Assembly: GCA_021793945.1 (NCBI GenBank)
Contig: JAJYRT010000111.1
Coordinates: 1 to 6,326, forward strand
DNA length: 6,326 nucleotides
From: Thermoplasmata archaeon
Lineage (GTDB): Archaea > Thermoplasmatota > Thermoplasmata > Thermoplasmatales > Thermoplasmataceae
Reading direction: 5' to 3'
Positions 1 through 5,181 of the stretch are shown one piece after another. A program made the translations under genes and the position numbers. The stretch's first letter is position 1. Each line of letters starts with the position of its first letter. The notes below the pieces were generated by a model that worked only from the letters and a program-made list of their open reading frames with translations, did no database searches and was not told where the DNA came from.

Positions 1-131
1 CTGCAATAGCCACAAAGAGAATACTGGTAGCAATTATGGAGAATTTCCAGTACGATGGAGGCAGATCCTTCAAGGTGCCGGACGTGCTAGTGCCTTACAC
101 CGGATTTGACAGCGTCAGCAGGGAAGATTGA
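1..131 (+). CDS. serS: Seryl-tRNA synthetase, C-terminal end only (partial)
   Basis: This is the 3' end of a gene that enters from the left edge; the first complete codon is at 3 and the stop is TGA at 129-131. The 42 visible residues begin AIATKRILVAIMENFQYDGG and continue through a VPDVLVPYTGF stretch. They match the end of class II seryl-tRNA synthetases, in which the motif 3 arginine leads into a helix of the type RTLVAILEN and then an IPxVLRPY(M/L)GG-like tail. The enzyme charges tRNA-Ser, and also the selenocysteine tRNA where present, in the cytoplasm. Motifs 1 and 2 and the N-terminal tRNA-binding arm lie outside the window. The gene converges with the small - strand gene across a 15-bp gap. 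The family call rests on this short tail, so it is good but not certain. Confidence 0.82.
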   Translation, partial: AIATKRILVAIMENFQYDGGRSFKVPDVLVPYTGFDSVSRED

Positions 132-146
132 GTCAAATCTCTTAAC

Positions 147-419
147 TCATTTTTTCGTGAGGGATATCCTCACATTATGGCTTCTTGGAAACTCCCTGTC
201 GCTGACCTCTCCTATTAATTTTGGCAAGTCTTCAATGCTGCAATAAAATGTTCTCTGATCAAAGCCATTTTCGGAAACCTCGACTGTGCCTTCCGGAGAC
301 ATCCTCAGGGTGATTGACCGATCCTTCTTGAAGCTCAGGATTCGTATCTCCATTGGCGGTTCATCCCTTGCCAGAAGACTGGATACGATATGGACAATGT
401 TCTTTGCGGATGCAATCAT
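147..419 (-). CDS. Unrecognised conserved-looking 90-aa protein
   Basis: I do not recognise this family. The predicted product has 90 residues, no membrane segment, no signal peptide and no cysteine pair that would suggest metal binding. By eye it folds as an N-terminal helix (about 1-17), four beta strands (about 22-32, 34-42, 44-50, 55-60), an amphipathic helix (about 61-72) and a last strand (about 80-88), so a small alpha/beta cytosolic domain. A basic SFKKDRS stretch (29-35) and an EFPRS motif (76-80) stand out. The ATG at 419 is the only start in frame, because an in-frame TAA lies at 461-459 with no ATG, GTG or TTG between. A CTTTATG element 27 nt upstream fits a leaderless mRNA. The absence of a better competing frame, a promoter at the right distance and tight convergence with serS support a real gene. 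Confidence 0.65.
   Translation of the reverse strand: MIASAKNIVHIVSSLLARDEPPMEIRILSFKKDRSITLRMSPEGTVEVSENGFDQRTFYCSIEDLPKLIGEVSDREFPRSHNVRISLTKK
150..155 (+). terminator. Oligo-T tract, possible terminator for serS
   Basis: Six T residues start 19 nt after the serS stop codon. A four-base inverted pair, GAGT at 130-133 and ACTC at 145-148, comes just before, but its stem is too short to count for much. Archaeal RNA polymerase can stop at T-rich tracts without a hairpin, so this is a plausible stop for serS. The same bases encode the two C-terminal lysines of the opposite gene, so the tract could exist only for coding reasons. Confidence 0.35.
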
Positions 420-439
420 TTCCCTCTGCCATGTTGATT

Positions 440-466
440 CGGCATAAAGTTTCTGTGCTTATGCCG
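440..466. repeat. Perfect 8-bp inverted repeat, possible operator
   Basis: CGGCATAA at 440-447 is exactly reverse-complementary to TTATGCCG at 459-466, with an 11-nt spacer. The arm centres are 19 bp apart, close to two helical turns, which is the geometry of a dimeric helix-turn-helix operator. The left arm overlaps the likely box A of the 90-aa gene. The right arm lies about 80 nt before uppS. By a rough hand estimate an 8-bp perfect dyad with a spacer up to about 20 nt should occur by chance in a 128-bp gap only a few percent of the time. A repressor site is inference. Confidence 0.4.
443..449 (-). promoter_or_regulatory. Box A (TATA) of the 90-aa gene
   Basis: Read on the - strand this is CTTTATG, close to the archaeal box A consensus YTTAWA. 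Its centre lies about 27 nt before the ATG at 419, which places transcription start at or next to the start codon. It sits inside the left arm of the 8-bp inverted repeat at 440-466, so anything bound there would compete with TBP. Confidence 0.45.
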
Positions 467-506
467 TGAGAGCGCCTGGCATTCTGCCAACATAACGCAG
501 GAAAGG

Positions 507-546
507 AAAAATTTGATTCCCTGTGTTGCATTACTGATATAACACA
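507..546 (+). promoter_or_regulatory. Probable uppS promoter zone, box A unclear
   Basis: The start of the uppS operon must lie in the 128-bp gap between 420 and 547, but no box A is clear. AAAAATTTGATT at 507-518 would give a start near 540 and a leader of about 8 nt. GATATAAC at 536-543 is a better TATA match but would start transcription inside the gene, near 565, suiting an internal start at Met20 (605). A weak dyad, TGTGTT at 522-527 and AACACA at 541-546, flanks the second element; arms of six bases are within chance expectation for a gap of this size. Confidence 0.25.
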
Positions 547-547
547 A

Positions 548-1324
548 ATGGGAATTTCATCACGTGTCGGGGACCTTGTTGGCCAGATATACGAAAAGGC
601 GCTTATGAACGAGATAAGCCAGAATAAAGTGCCCAATCATATAGGCATTATAACAGACGGCAACAGACGGTACGCAATGGCTCTCGGGATTAGCACGGAC
701 GAGGGCCATGTCGCTGGAAAGAACAAGCTTGAGGATGTGCTTGACTGGTGCAGGGAGATCGGAATAAAGGTCGTGACGGTTTACGCATTCTCCACGGAGA
801 ACTTCAGGCGGGACAAGAAGGAGATAAACTTCCTCTTCAAACTGATAAACCAGAGCCTTATAGACCTGATGAATGACGAGAGGGTGAAAAAATATCACAT
901 CGGCGTAAAGGTCATAGGCGAGAAGATAAATCTGCCAGACTTCCTGGTCAGCACAATCAGGGAAGTGGAGGAAGCCACTTCAGCAAACAGGGATTTTCGC
1001 CTTAACCTTGCAGTAGGATATGGCGGCAGGGAAGAGATAATCAACGCAGTCAGGAAGATACTGAAGGACGGAATGGAAGGGAAGATAACGCCTTCAGATA
1101 TTTCGGAAGCAAAATTCAGGGAATACCTTTATGACGGGAACATTCCCGATCCCGACCTCATACTCCGTACGAGCGGTGAAGAGAGGGTGTCTAACTTCCT
1201 GATCTGGCAGAGCGCGTATTCGGAGCTCTATTTCACTGATGTTTACTGGCCTGAATTCAGGAAGGTCGATTTCCTGAGGGCAATCAAGTCATACCAGATG
1301 AGGAAGCGGAGGTTCGGTGAATAG
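548..1324 (+). CDS. uppS: Cis-prenyltransferase (tritrans,polycis-polyprenyl diphosphate synthase)
   Basis: The enzyme condenses isopentenyl diphosphate units in cis onto an allylic primer, in archaea typically geranylgeranyl diphosphate, to make the long polyprenyl diphosphate used as sugar carrier for glycoprotein and surface glycan synthesis. All family signatures are present in the 258 residues: DGNRR at 37-41 with the catalytic Asp37, GHVAG with His54, FSTENF at 81-86, and the C-terminal block DLILRTSGEERVSNFLIWQ (203-221), with Arg207, Arg213 and Ser215 spaced like the isopentenyl diphosphate site of the Escherichia coli enzyme (Arg194, Arg200, Ser202) and Glu226 as the metal ligand. 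DGNRRYA in place of the bacterial DGNGRWA is the archaeal/eukaryotic form. Start at 548 keeps the short N-terminal helix that precedes HIGIITDG; Met20 at 605 is the only in-frame alternative. It is the first gene of a four-gene run. Confidence 0.93.
   Translation: MGISSRVGDLVGQIYEKALMNEISQNKVPNHIGIITDGNRRYAMALGISTDEGHVAGKNKLEDVLDWCREIGIKVVTVYAFSTENFRRDKKEINFLFKLINQSLIDLMNDERVKKYHIGVKVIGEKINLPDFLVSTIREVEEATSANRDFRLNLAVGYGGREEIINAVRKILKDGMEGKITPSDISEAKFREYLYDGNIPDPDLILRTSGEERVSNFLIWQSAYSELYFTDVYWPEFRKVDFLRAIKSYQMRKRRFGE
1308..1313 (+). promoter_or_regulatory. Ribosome binding site for tiaS
   Basis: GGAGGT lies inside the last codons of uppS, 11 nt before the TTG start of tiaS, and matches the anti-Shine-Dalgarno sequence of archaeal 16S rRNA. 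It supports TTG at 1325 as a real start. The spacing is slightly long. It suggests tiaS is translated from the uppS mRNA by its own initiation. Confidence 0.55.
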
Positions 1325-2629
1325 TTGTATCTTGCCTTTGACGATACGGACTCACGCAGGGGTATGTGCACTACATATCTCATGGCAAAATTCCTTCAGG
1401 AAACAGGTTTCGCGGTACATGGCTTTCCCAGGCTCGTAAGGCTAAATCCCAACATCAGCTACAAGACAAGGGGAAACGGGGCACTGTGCATTCAGCTTGG
1501 CATCCATGGTTCTGGCACAAAGACTGTTATAGGGTCGTTCAACGGGCATCCCATATATTCCTATGAAAACGTGGAGGAACCTCCGGATTTGTGCGTACCG
1601 ATGAAGGAAGCCGTGGCTCTTGTGCAGGAATACGCTGAACTCAATGAGGAAAACACCAACCCCGGAATTGTCGTTATGGACGCCCCTCTTCCCCCAGATT
1701 TTTACTCTAAAGCGCTTTCCGAGGAGATCACGATTGAAGAGGCTGAAATGAATCTCCGTGGCGCAGGTGCAAATTTCGTGAAAATAAAGAATGGCAGGGG
1801 GATTATCGGGTCAGCCGCCGCAATATCCTGGCCCATGAATTCTGTAACATACGAATGCATTGCTTACAGGTATCCCCGGGGAGAACCAATCAGCCACGAA
1901 AGAAAGATTGAAATCGCGGAATACGCGGATACATTTCCCGGCACCTTCAACAACATTGACATGGATAATGACTATGCCGCAATATTTCCAAAGGAGAGGA
2001 CACCGGTCATCTATGGCATCCGGTCTCGATCCCACCAGGGGTTGCTAAGCCTTTCAAATGAACTTGACGAGGCCTTTGGCATTTTACCGGAATCAAAGAT
2101 ACTCTATGTTACAAACCAGGGGACCGATGATCACATCATGGCAGATCCACCGTCAATCAAGGAACTTGGATCGTACAGCCTGCAGGGGAGGATAGTGGAA
2201 AATCCCCTGGTGATCCAGGGAGGGCATTACTTTTCCACTTTGCTCTACATGGGTTTAGGAATCCGCATAGCCGCGTTTGAACCTACAAAGTCCTTTCGCA
2301 GGATTTTTTCTTCCCTGCGGATTGGAGATGTGGTTCGTGTCTACGGTTCGTACGTGAATGGATCTCTGCACGTGGAGAAAATGCAGGTTCTGGATCTGTC
2401 CAGGCAGTTCATAAGATCCCCGCCTCTGTGTTCCAGATGCGGAAAGAGGATGGAGACAAGAGGAAGGGATGATTTTCGCTGCCCTTCATGCGGGGCGAAA
2501 GCCAAGCACCCGGATTATGCGGAGATTGAACGAAAGCTTTCCCCGGGGTTCTACGACGTTCCAGTTATGTCCAGACGGCATCTCTCCAAGCCATTTGACA
2601 TCGAAACGGAAGGAACGGTGTACCAATGA
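1325..2629 (+). CDS. tiaS: tRNA(Ile2) 2-agmatinylcytidine synthetase TiaS
   Basis: TiaS uses ATP and agmatine to turn C34 of tRNA-Ile(CAU) into agmatidine, so the tRNA reads AUA and not AUG; it is archaea-specific and normally essential. The 434 residues match the usual size of about 420 and carry the known layout. The N-terminal ATP/kinase-like domain starts at once with FDDTDSRRGMCTTYL (5-19), then RLNPNISYKTRGNGAL and later RGIIGSAAAISWP (about 159-171). An OB-fold-like region follows (about 285-360). A C-terminal zinc ribbon has Cys369, Cys372, Cys386 and Cys389. One of the threonines in GMCTT probably matches autophosphorylated Thr18 of the Archaeoglobus enzyme. The start is TTG, directly after the uppS TAG and in the same frame; no ATG is possible without losing DDTDS. 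It overlaps the next gene by ATGA. Confidence 0.93.
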   Translation: MYLAFDDTDSRRGMCTTYLMAKFLQETGFAVHGFPRLVRLNPNISYKTRGNGALCIQLGIHGSGTKTVIGSFNGHPIYSYENVEEPPDLCVPMKEAVALVQEYAELNEENTNPGIVVMDAPLPPDFYSKALSEEITIEEAEMNLRGAGANFVKIKNGRGIIGSAAAISWPMNSVTYECIAYRYPRGEPISHERKIEIAEYADTFPGTFNNIDMDNDYAAIFPKERTPVIYGIRSRSHQGLLSLSNELDEAFGILPESKILYVTNQGTDDHIMADPPSIKELGSYSLQGRIVENPLVIQGGHYFSTLLYMGLGIRIAAFEPTKSFRRIFSSLRIGDVVRVYGSYVNGSLHVEKMQVLDLSRQFIRSPPLCSRCGKRMETRGRDDFRCPSCGAKAKHPDYAEIERKLSPGFYDVPVMSRRHLSKPFDIETEGTVYQ

Positions 2630-3081
2630 TATGCATCACCGGAATACCTGGAACGGGAAAAAGCACACTTTGCCTCAATCTTAACAGGAACGGTGTCACA
2701 TGCAGGTCTGCCAACGATGAAGCTCAGAGGCTTGGCTGCGTTTCCAGCGATGTGGTTGACACCGACAGGCTGCGAGCGGCAGTCGAGGGAGTTGACATCA
2801 TTGAGGGCCATTATACCCACCTTCTTGATTGTGAAGGTGTCATAATACTGACAGCATCAGAGGAAACAATCAGAAAAAGGCTGCTTGATAGGGGATACAG
2901 CCGGGAGAAACTTGAGGAAAATATTGGTGTAATGCTCTCGAACAGCATCTACTATGAGGCGCTCGACAGGTTGCCGGCGGGAAGGATATTTACCGTAAGC
3001 ACAGACGGCGAAAACGAAGGGGCTGTGCTTGCACGCGTCATGGCAATTATTTCGCTGATCAGGGGAAATAATAAATCTTGA
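2626..3081 (+). CDS. AK6/Fap7-type adenylate kinase
   Basis: This is a P-loop nucleotide kinase of 151 residues, somewhat shorter than the usual 170-180 of the family. GIPGTGKST at 6-14 is the Walker A motif, close to the N-terminus. DVVDTDRL at 42-49 sits where the family has its VDxxxL element, EGHYTHLL at 60-67 matches the VDGHLSHLL-type motif, and RKRLLDRGYSREKLEENI (83-100) is the short lid region with RGYS. The family converts ATP and AMP to ADP. The yeast and Pyrococcus homologues (Fap7) act in small-subunit ribosome maturation with ribosomal protein uS11. ATG at 2626 overlaps the tiaS stop as ATGA, with GGTG 5 nt upstream as a weak ribosome binding site, so translation is probably coupled. 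A ribosome role here is inferred from homology, and placement beside tiaS is in keeping with translation. Confidence 0.85.
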   Translation: MICITGIPGTGKSTLCLNLNRNGVTCRSANDEAQRLGCVSSDVVDTDRLRAAVEGVDIIEGHYTHLLDCEGVIILTASEETIRKRLLDRGYSREKLEENIGVMLSNSIYYEALDRLPAGRIFTVSTDGENEGAVLARVMAIISLIRGNNKS

Positions 3082-3093
3082 TTGCGGTTTATC
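3070..3093 (+). promoter_or_regulatory. Two alternative box A elements before the lipid synthase gene
   Basis: ATAAATC at 3071-3077, at the end of the kinase gene, is centred about 24 nt before ATG 3098 and would give a leaderless mRNA for the synthase. GGTTTATC at 3086-3093 is identical to the 8-mer in the promoter of the membrane gene at 5152-5159, but it is too close to 3098 and would better serve ATG 3113. Either would let the lipid gene be transcribed independently of the uppS operon. Neither is proven. Confidence 0.35.
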
Positions 3094-3097
3094 CCTC

Positions 3098-3709
3098 ATG
3101 GTTCTTGACTCAATGCGTTCGAAGGTTGACCCGATGCTGCTTCCCCTTGCATTGAAATTCAAGAGATTCAGTCCTGATTTCATCTCCTATCTTGCCATAG
3201 TCTTCGCTGCCCTTACCGGTGTATTTTATTATCTCTCGCTGCCATACTTCCTCCTCGGTGCCTTTATTGCACTGGTTCTGTCATCGCTGTTCGATGCACT
3301 GGATGGAAAGGTGGCAAGGCTGCAGAAAATTTCCTCAAAGAGAGGAGACCTGCTCGACCACGTGTTCGACAGGTATGCCGATATATTCATAATCCTGGGG
3401 ATAACCTTCTCGATATACGGAAATGTCGCAATAGGTCTCGCGGCAATTATCGGGGTACTGCTCACCAGCTACATGGGAACACAATCCCAGGCGCTCGGTC
3501 TAAAGAGAAATTATTCAGGTATACTTGGCAGGGCTGACAGGCTCGTCTTCATGCTGGTTGCAATTATACTGCAGATAATAATCACAGGATCGATCCTGGT
3601 ATATGGCATAAAAATAGACGTATCAACCGTACTGCTCCTGTGGTTTGCAATAGGGGGGAACATTACTGCGCTGATGCGGTTCAGGGACGCGTACGTGGCG
3701 CTTTCATGA
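3098..3709 (+). CDS. Archaetidylinositol phosphate synthase (CDP-alcohol phosphatidyltransferase family)
   Basis: The enzyme joins CDP-archaeol and inositol 1-phosphate to make archaetidylinositol phosphate, precursor of inositol ether phospholipids; it works in the cell membrane. The CDP-alcohol phosphotransferase signature is complete: Asp66, Asp69, Gly70, Ala73, Arg74, Gly83, Asp87 and Asp91, in the standard D-xx-DG-xx-AR-x8-G-xxx-D-xxx-D spacing. The N-terminal MRSKVDPMLLPLALKF and the later ILGRADR (142-148) are typical of the inositol-phosphate branch as opposed to the serine or glycerol branches. With 203 residues and about six hydrophobic segments (about 27-47, 49-65, 93-107, 109-125, 148-168, 174-192) it has the usual size. 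ATG 3098 is preferred; Met6 at 3113 is possible. The gene follows the kinase by 16 nt and shares its stop hexamer with convergent glmM. Substrate assignment within the family is inference. Confidence 0.85.
   Translation: MVLDSMRSKVDPMLLPLALKFKRFSPDFISYLAIVFAALTGVFYYLSLPYFLLGAFIALVLSSLFDALDGKVARLQKISSKRGDLLDHVFDRYADIFIILGITFSIYGNVAIGLAAIIGVLLTSYMGTQSQALGLKRNYSGILGRADRLVFMLVAIILQIIITGSILVYGIKIDVSTVLLLWFAIGGNITALMRFRDAYVALS
3704..3709. other. Self-complementary overlapping stop codons (TCATGA)
   Basis: The two convergent genes overlap by exactly the hexamer TCATGA. Because it equals its own reverse complement, it reads as Ser codon plus TGA stop on both strands. There is no space for a separate terminator between the genes, so each transcript must run into the other gene before stopping. 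Confidence 0.95.
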
Positions 3710-5062
3710 ACTTGCGCCCCTTACTAGCTCCACAAACTCATCTTCCATCTCTGTGGCAGTCTCGAGCTTTTTTGCCTCTGCATAGACGCGTACTATGGGC
3801 TCGGTTCCGGAAGGCCTTATGAGAACCCAGCCGCTGTCACGGATTATCCTTATGCCATCCATGAGGTCAGTGACCTCATGCTCCAGCTCTTCAAGCAGGA
3901 CGGTCCGGACCTCCTTCCATGGTTTCCTGAGTTCAACACTTCTCTTGACAAGTGCATACTGTGGAATGCCCCTTATGAGTTCTGACGGTGTTTTTCCAGT
4001 CTTAGCCATGAGTTCCAGGAATAGTGCAACGGCCATGGCACCGTCCCTGCAATACTGATGCGGTCCGTATATGATCCCTCCGTTCTCCTCACCTCCGACC
4101 TTGGCGCCATTTTCTATCATGGTCCTGGAAACGATGGGGGCGCCGACTTTTGTCCTGATAAGCTTCGCTCCTGCCATTCTGCAGACATCTGTTATGGAAT
4201 CCGAGCTGCTTATAGGGGTCACGACGACATCCCCCCCTCCTGCAACGTTCTTTGTAATAAGGGCAAGCGTCTTGTCCCCGTCGATGAACTCCCCGTATTC
4301 GTCAAACACGACTGTTCTGTCGGCATCGCCATCGTGCGCAAAGCCTACCATGAACCCCCCAGACTTGATCAGGGCTGCCAAAGAAGAGAGATTTTCAGGT
4401 TTTGGTTCCGACTGCCTCGCGCTGAAGGTTCCATCAGGGTTTGCGTTGAGCGTCACAACCGAACAGCCCAGGATCCTCAGCAGCATTGGCGTGCTGGAGA
4501 AAGAAGCGCCATTTCCCGTATCCACAATGACCCTGTAATGCTTCTCCCTGATAAGGTTGGAATCTACCATGGAGGCAACTCCCTGTACATATTCCTCAAC
4601 TGCTCCGGAGTATCTCCTGCAGGTTCCAACGGATTCCCATCCTGCCCTTATGAAATCCTCATCATAGAAAATTTTCTCTATTCCCTCCTCGTCTCCGCGC
4701 GGCATTTCCGTGCCATCCCTGTGGATACACTTTATGCCGTTGAACTGTGGGGGATTATGGGAAGCAGTGATTATCACGCCTGGTTTGCTGTTTCTCTTGC
4801 AGAAGTACTGGAGAGCTGGAGTCGGCAGCACGCCAAGATCCAGAACCTTCGTGCCCGTGGACAATATCCCGGCGACAACCGCAGAAAGAATCATGTCACC
4901 GCTGATCCTTGTATCCTTCCCGACTACGATTTCGTCAGCTTGCATGTATGAACCTATGGCTTTACCAACGTTCTCGCAGAACTCAACGTTGAGGTCCTCG
5001 TTAGGGATCCCGCGTATTCCATTAGTTCCAAACAGTCTTGGACCTTCCTCTATCCTGGACAT
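3704..5062 (-). CDS. glmM: Phosphoglucosamine mutase / phosphomannomutase (alpha-D-phosphohexomutase family)
   Basis: This enzyme shifts phosphate between C6 and C1 of a hexose phosphate, most likely glucosamine, feeding UDP-GlcNAc and surface glycan synthesis in the cytoplasm. All four domains are present in 452 residues. LFGTNGIRG at 10-18 opens domain 1; TASHNP at 99-104 holds the phosphoserine Ser101; DGDADR at 244-249 binds magnesium through Asp244, Asp246 and Asp248; GEENGG at 324-329 is the sugar-binding loop; RPSGTEP at 416-422 binds phosphate. GEENGGIIYGPHQYCRDGAM is the archaeal GlmM-like form, where bacterial GlmM has GEQSGH. Archaeal members are often bifunctional, so phosphomannomutase activity cannot be excluded. 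The ATG at 5062 has a TTTATTA box A centred 27 nt upstream, pointing to a leaderless mRNA. A 21-bp palindrome covers codons 395-401. Confidence 0.92.
   Translation of the reverse strand: MSRIEEGPRLFGTNGIRGIPNEDLNVEFCENVGKAIGSYMQADEIVVGKDTRISGDMILSAVVAGILSTGTKVLDLGVLPTPALQYFCKRNSKPGVIITASHNPPQFNGIKCIHRDGTEMPRGDEEGIEKIFYDEDFIRAGWESVGTCRRYSGAVEEYVQGVASMVDSNLIREKHYRVIVDTGNGASFSSTPMLLRILGCSVVTLNANPDGTFSARQSEPKPENLSSLAALIKSGGFMVGFAHDGDADRTVVFDEYGEFIDGDKTLALITKNVAGGGDVVVTPISSSDSITDVCRMAGAKLIRTKVGAPIVSRTMIENGAKVGGEENGGIIYGPHQYCRDGAMAVALFLELMAKTGKTPSELIRGIPQYALVKRSVELRKPWKEVRTVLLEELEHEVTDLMDGIRIIRDSGWVLIRPSGTEPIVRVYAEAKKLETATEMEDEFVELVRGASS
3768..3773 (+). terminator. Oligo-T tract, possible terminator of the uppS-to-lipid-synthase run
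   Basis: Six T residues lie 58 nt after the lipid synthase stop, inside the antisense strand of glmM, where they encode two lysines. It is the first T6 tract downstream of the four-gene run and could act as an archaeal T-rich terminator. The mirror candidate for glmM is the A5 tract at 3610-3614, T5 on the - strand. Both are weak. Confidence 0.25.
3860..3880. repeat. 21-bp palindrome inside glmM
   Basis: CATGAGGTCA at 3860-3869 is the exact reverse complement of TGACCTCATG at 3871-3880, with one base (G3870) between. It is in register with the glmM reading frame, covering codons 395-401 (His-Glu-Val-Thr-Asp-Leu-Met), so codons 395/401, 396/400 and 397/399 are reverse-complement pairs around a central ACT. 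It could be a binding site or, in RNA, a stem whose central bases must open as a loop. A rough estimate for a ten-base perfect dyad anywhere in 6.3 kb with spacer up to 20 nt is about 0.1, so chance is possible. Confidence 0.6.
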
Positions 5063-5085
5063 ATGAATGAATATCCCCGGAGACG

Positions 5086-5092
5086 TAATAAA
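5086..5092 (-). promoter_or_regulatory. Box A (TATA) of glmM
   Basis: On the - strand the sequence reads TTTATTA within an AT-rich AAATATTTATTA stretch. Its centre is about 27 nt before the glmM ATG at 5062, the spacing expected when transcription starts at the start codon. No Shine-Dalgarno sequence stands before this ATG, in line with leaderless initiation. Confidence 0.6.
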
Positions 5093-5118
5093 TATTTCAA
5101 GTCATTCTGGCAGATTAA

Positions 5119-5134
5119 AGACTTCAATCAGTCT
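5119..5134. repeat. Short inverted repeat between divergent promoters
   Basis: AGACT at 5119-5123 and AGTCT at 5130-5134 form a perfect 5-bp dyad with a 6-nt spacer. It sits about 30 nt beyond the glmM box A and about 20 nt before the membrane gene box A, a place where a shared regulator could act on both. Arms this short are common by chance. Confidence 0.2.
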
Positions 5135-5151
5135 CTGTCGCACAAGTGTAA

Positions 5152-5159
5152 GGTTTATC
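5152..5159 (+). promoter_or_regulatory. Box A (TATA) of the membrane protein gene
   Basis: GGTTTATC has its TTTAT core centred about 26 nt before the ATG at 5182, so the mRNA is probably leaderless. There is no Shine-Dalgarno sequence before the ATG. The same 8-mer occurs at 3086-3093. The whole 119-bp gap from 5063 to 5181 thus carries two divergent promoters. Confidence 0.55.
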
Positions 5160-5181
5160 TCCATCCACGTCATAGATACAC

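Noticed and set aside
361..636. A 91-codon frame on the - strand across the uppS 5' end
   Set aside because: It overlaps both the start of uppS and the 90-aa gene in a different frame, and its product has no recognisable pattern.
652..670. Nine-base direct repeat AACAGACGG with a period of 10
   Set aside because: It falls on the codons of the catalytic DGNRR motif of uppS and is explained by coding constraint and chance.
962..981. Hairpin with 7-bp arms GAAGTGG/CCACTTC and a 6-nt loop inside uppS
   Set aside because: A few such dyads are expected by chance in 6.3 kb, and its place mid-gene gives no reason for a function.
1322..1324. TAG as a possible pyrrolysine codon joining uppS and tiaS
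   Set aside because: UppS ends at the normal family position and TiaS begins exactly at its normal N-terminus, so two separate proteins explain the sequence; no pyl genes are visible in the window.
1873..1882. Ten-base palindrome TCCCCGGGGA in tiaS
   Set aside because: Short GC palindromes of this size are expected by chance, and it is within a well conserved coding region.
4058..4951. A 297-codon open frame on the + strand, antisense to glmM
   Set aside because: It lies wholly within glmM, which has every catalytic motif; the antisense product shows no family feature and has the mixed, Arg/His/Cys-rich look of a shadow frame.
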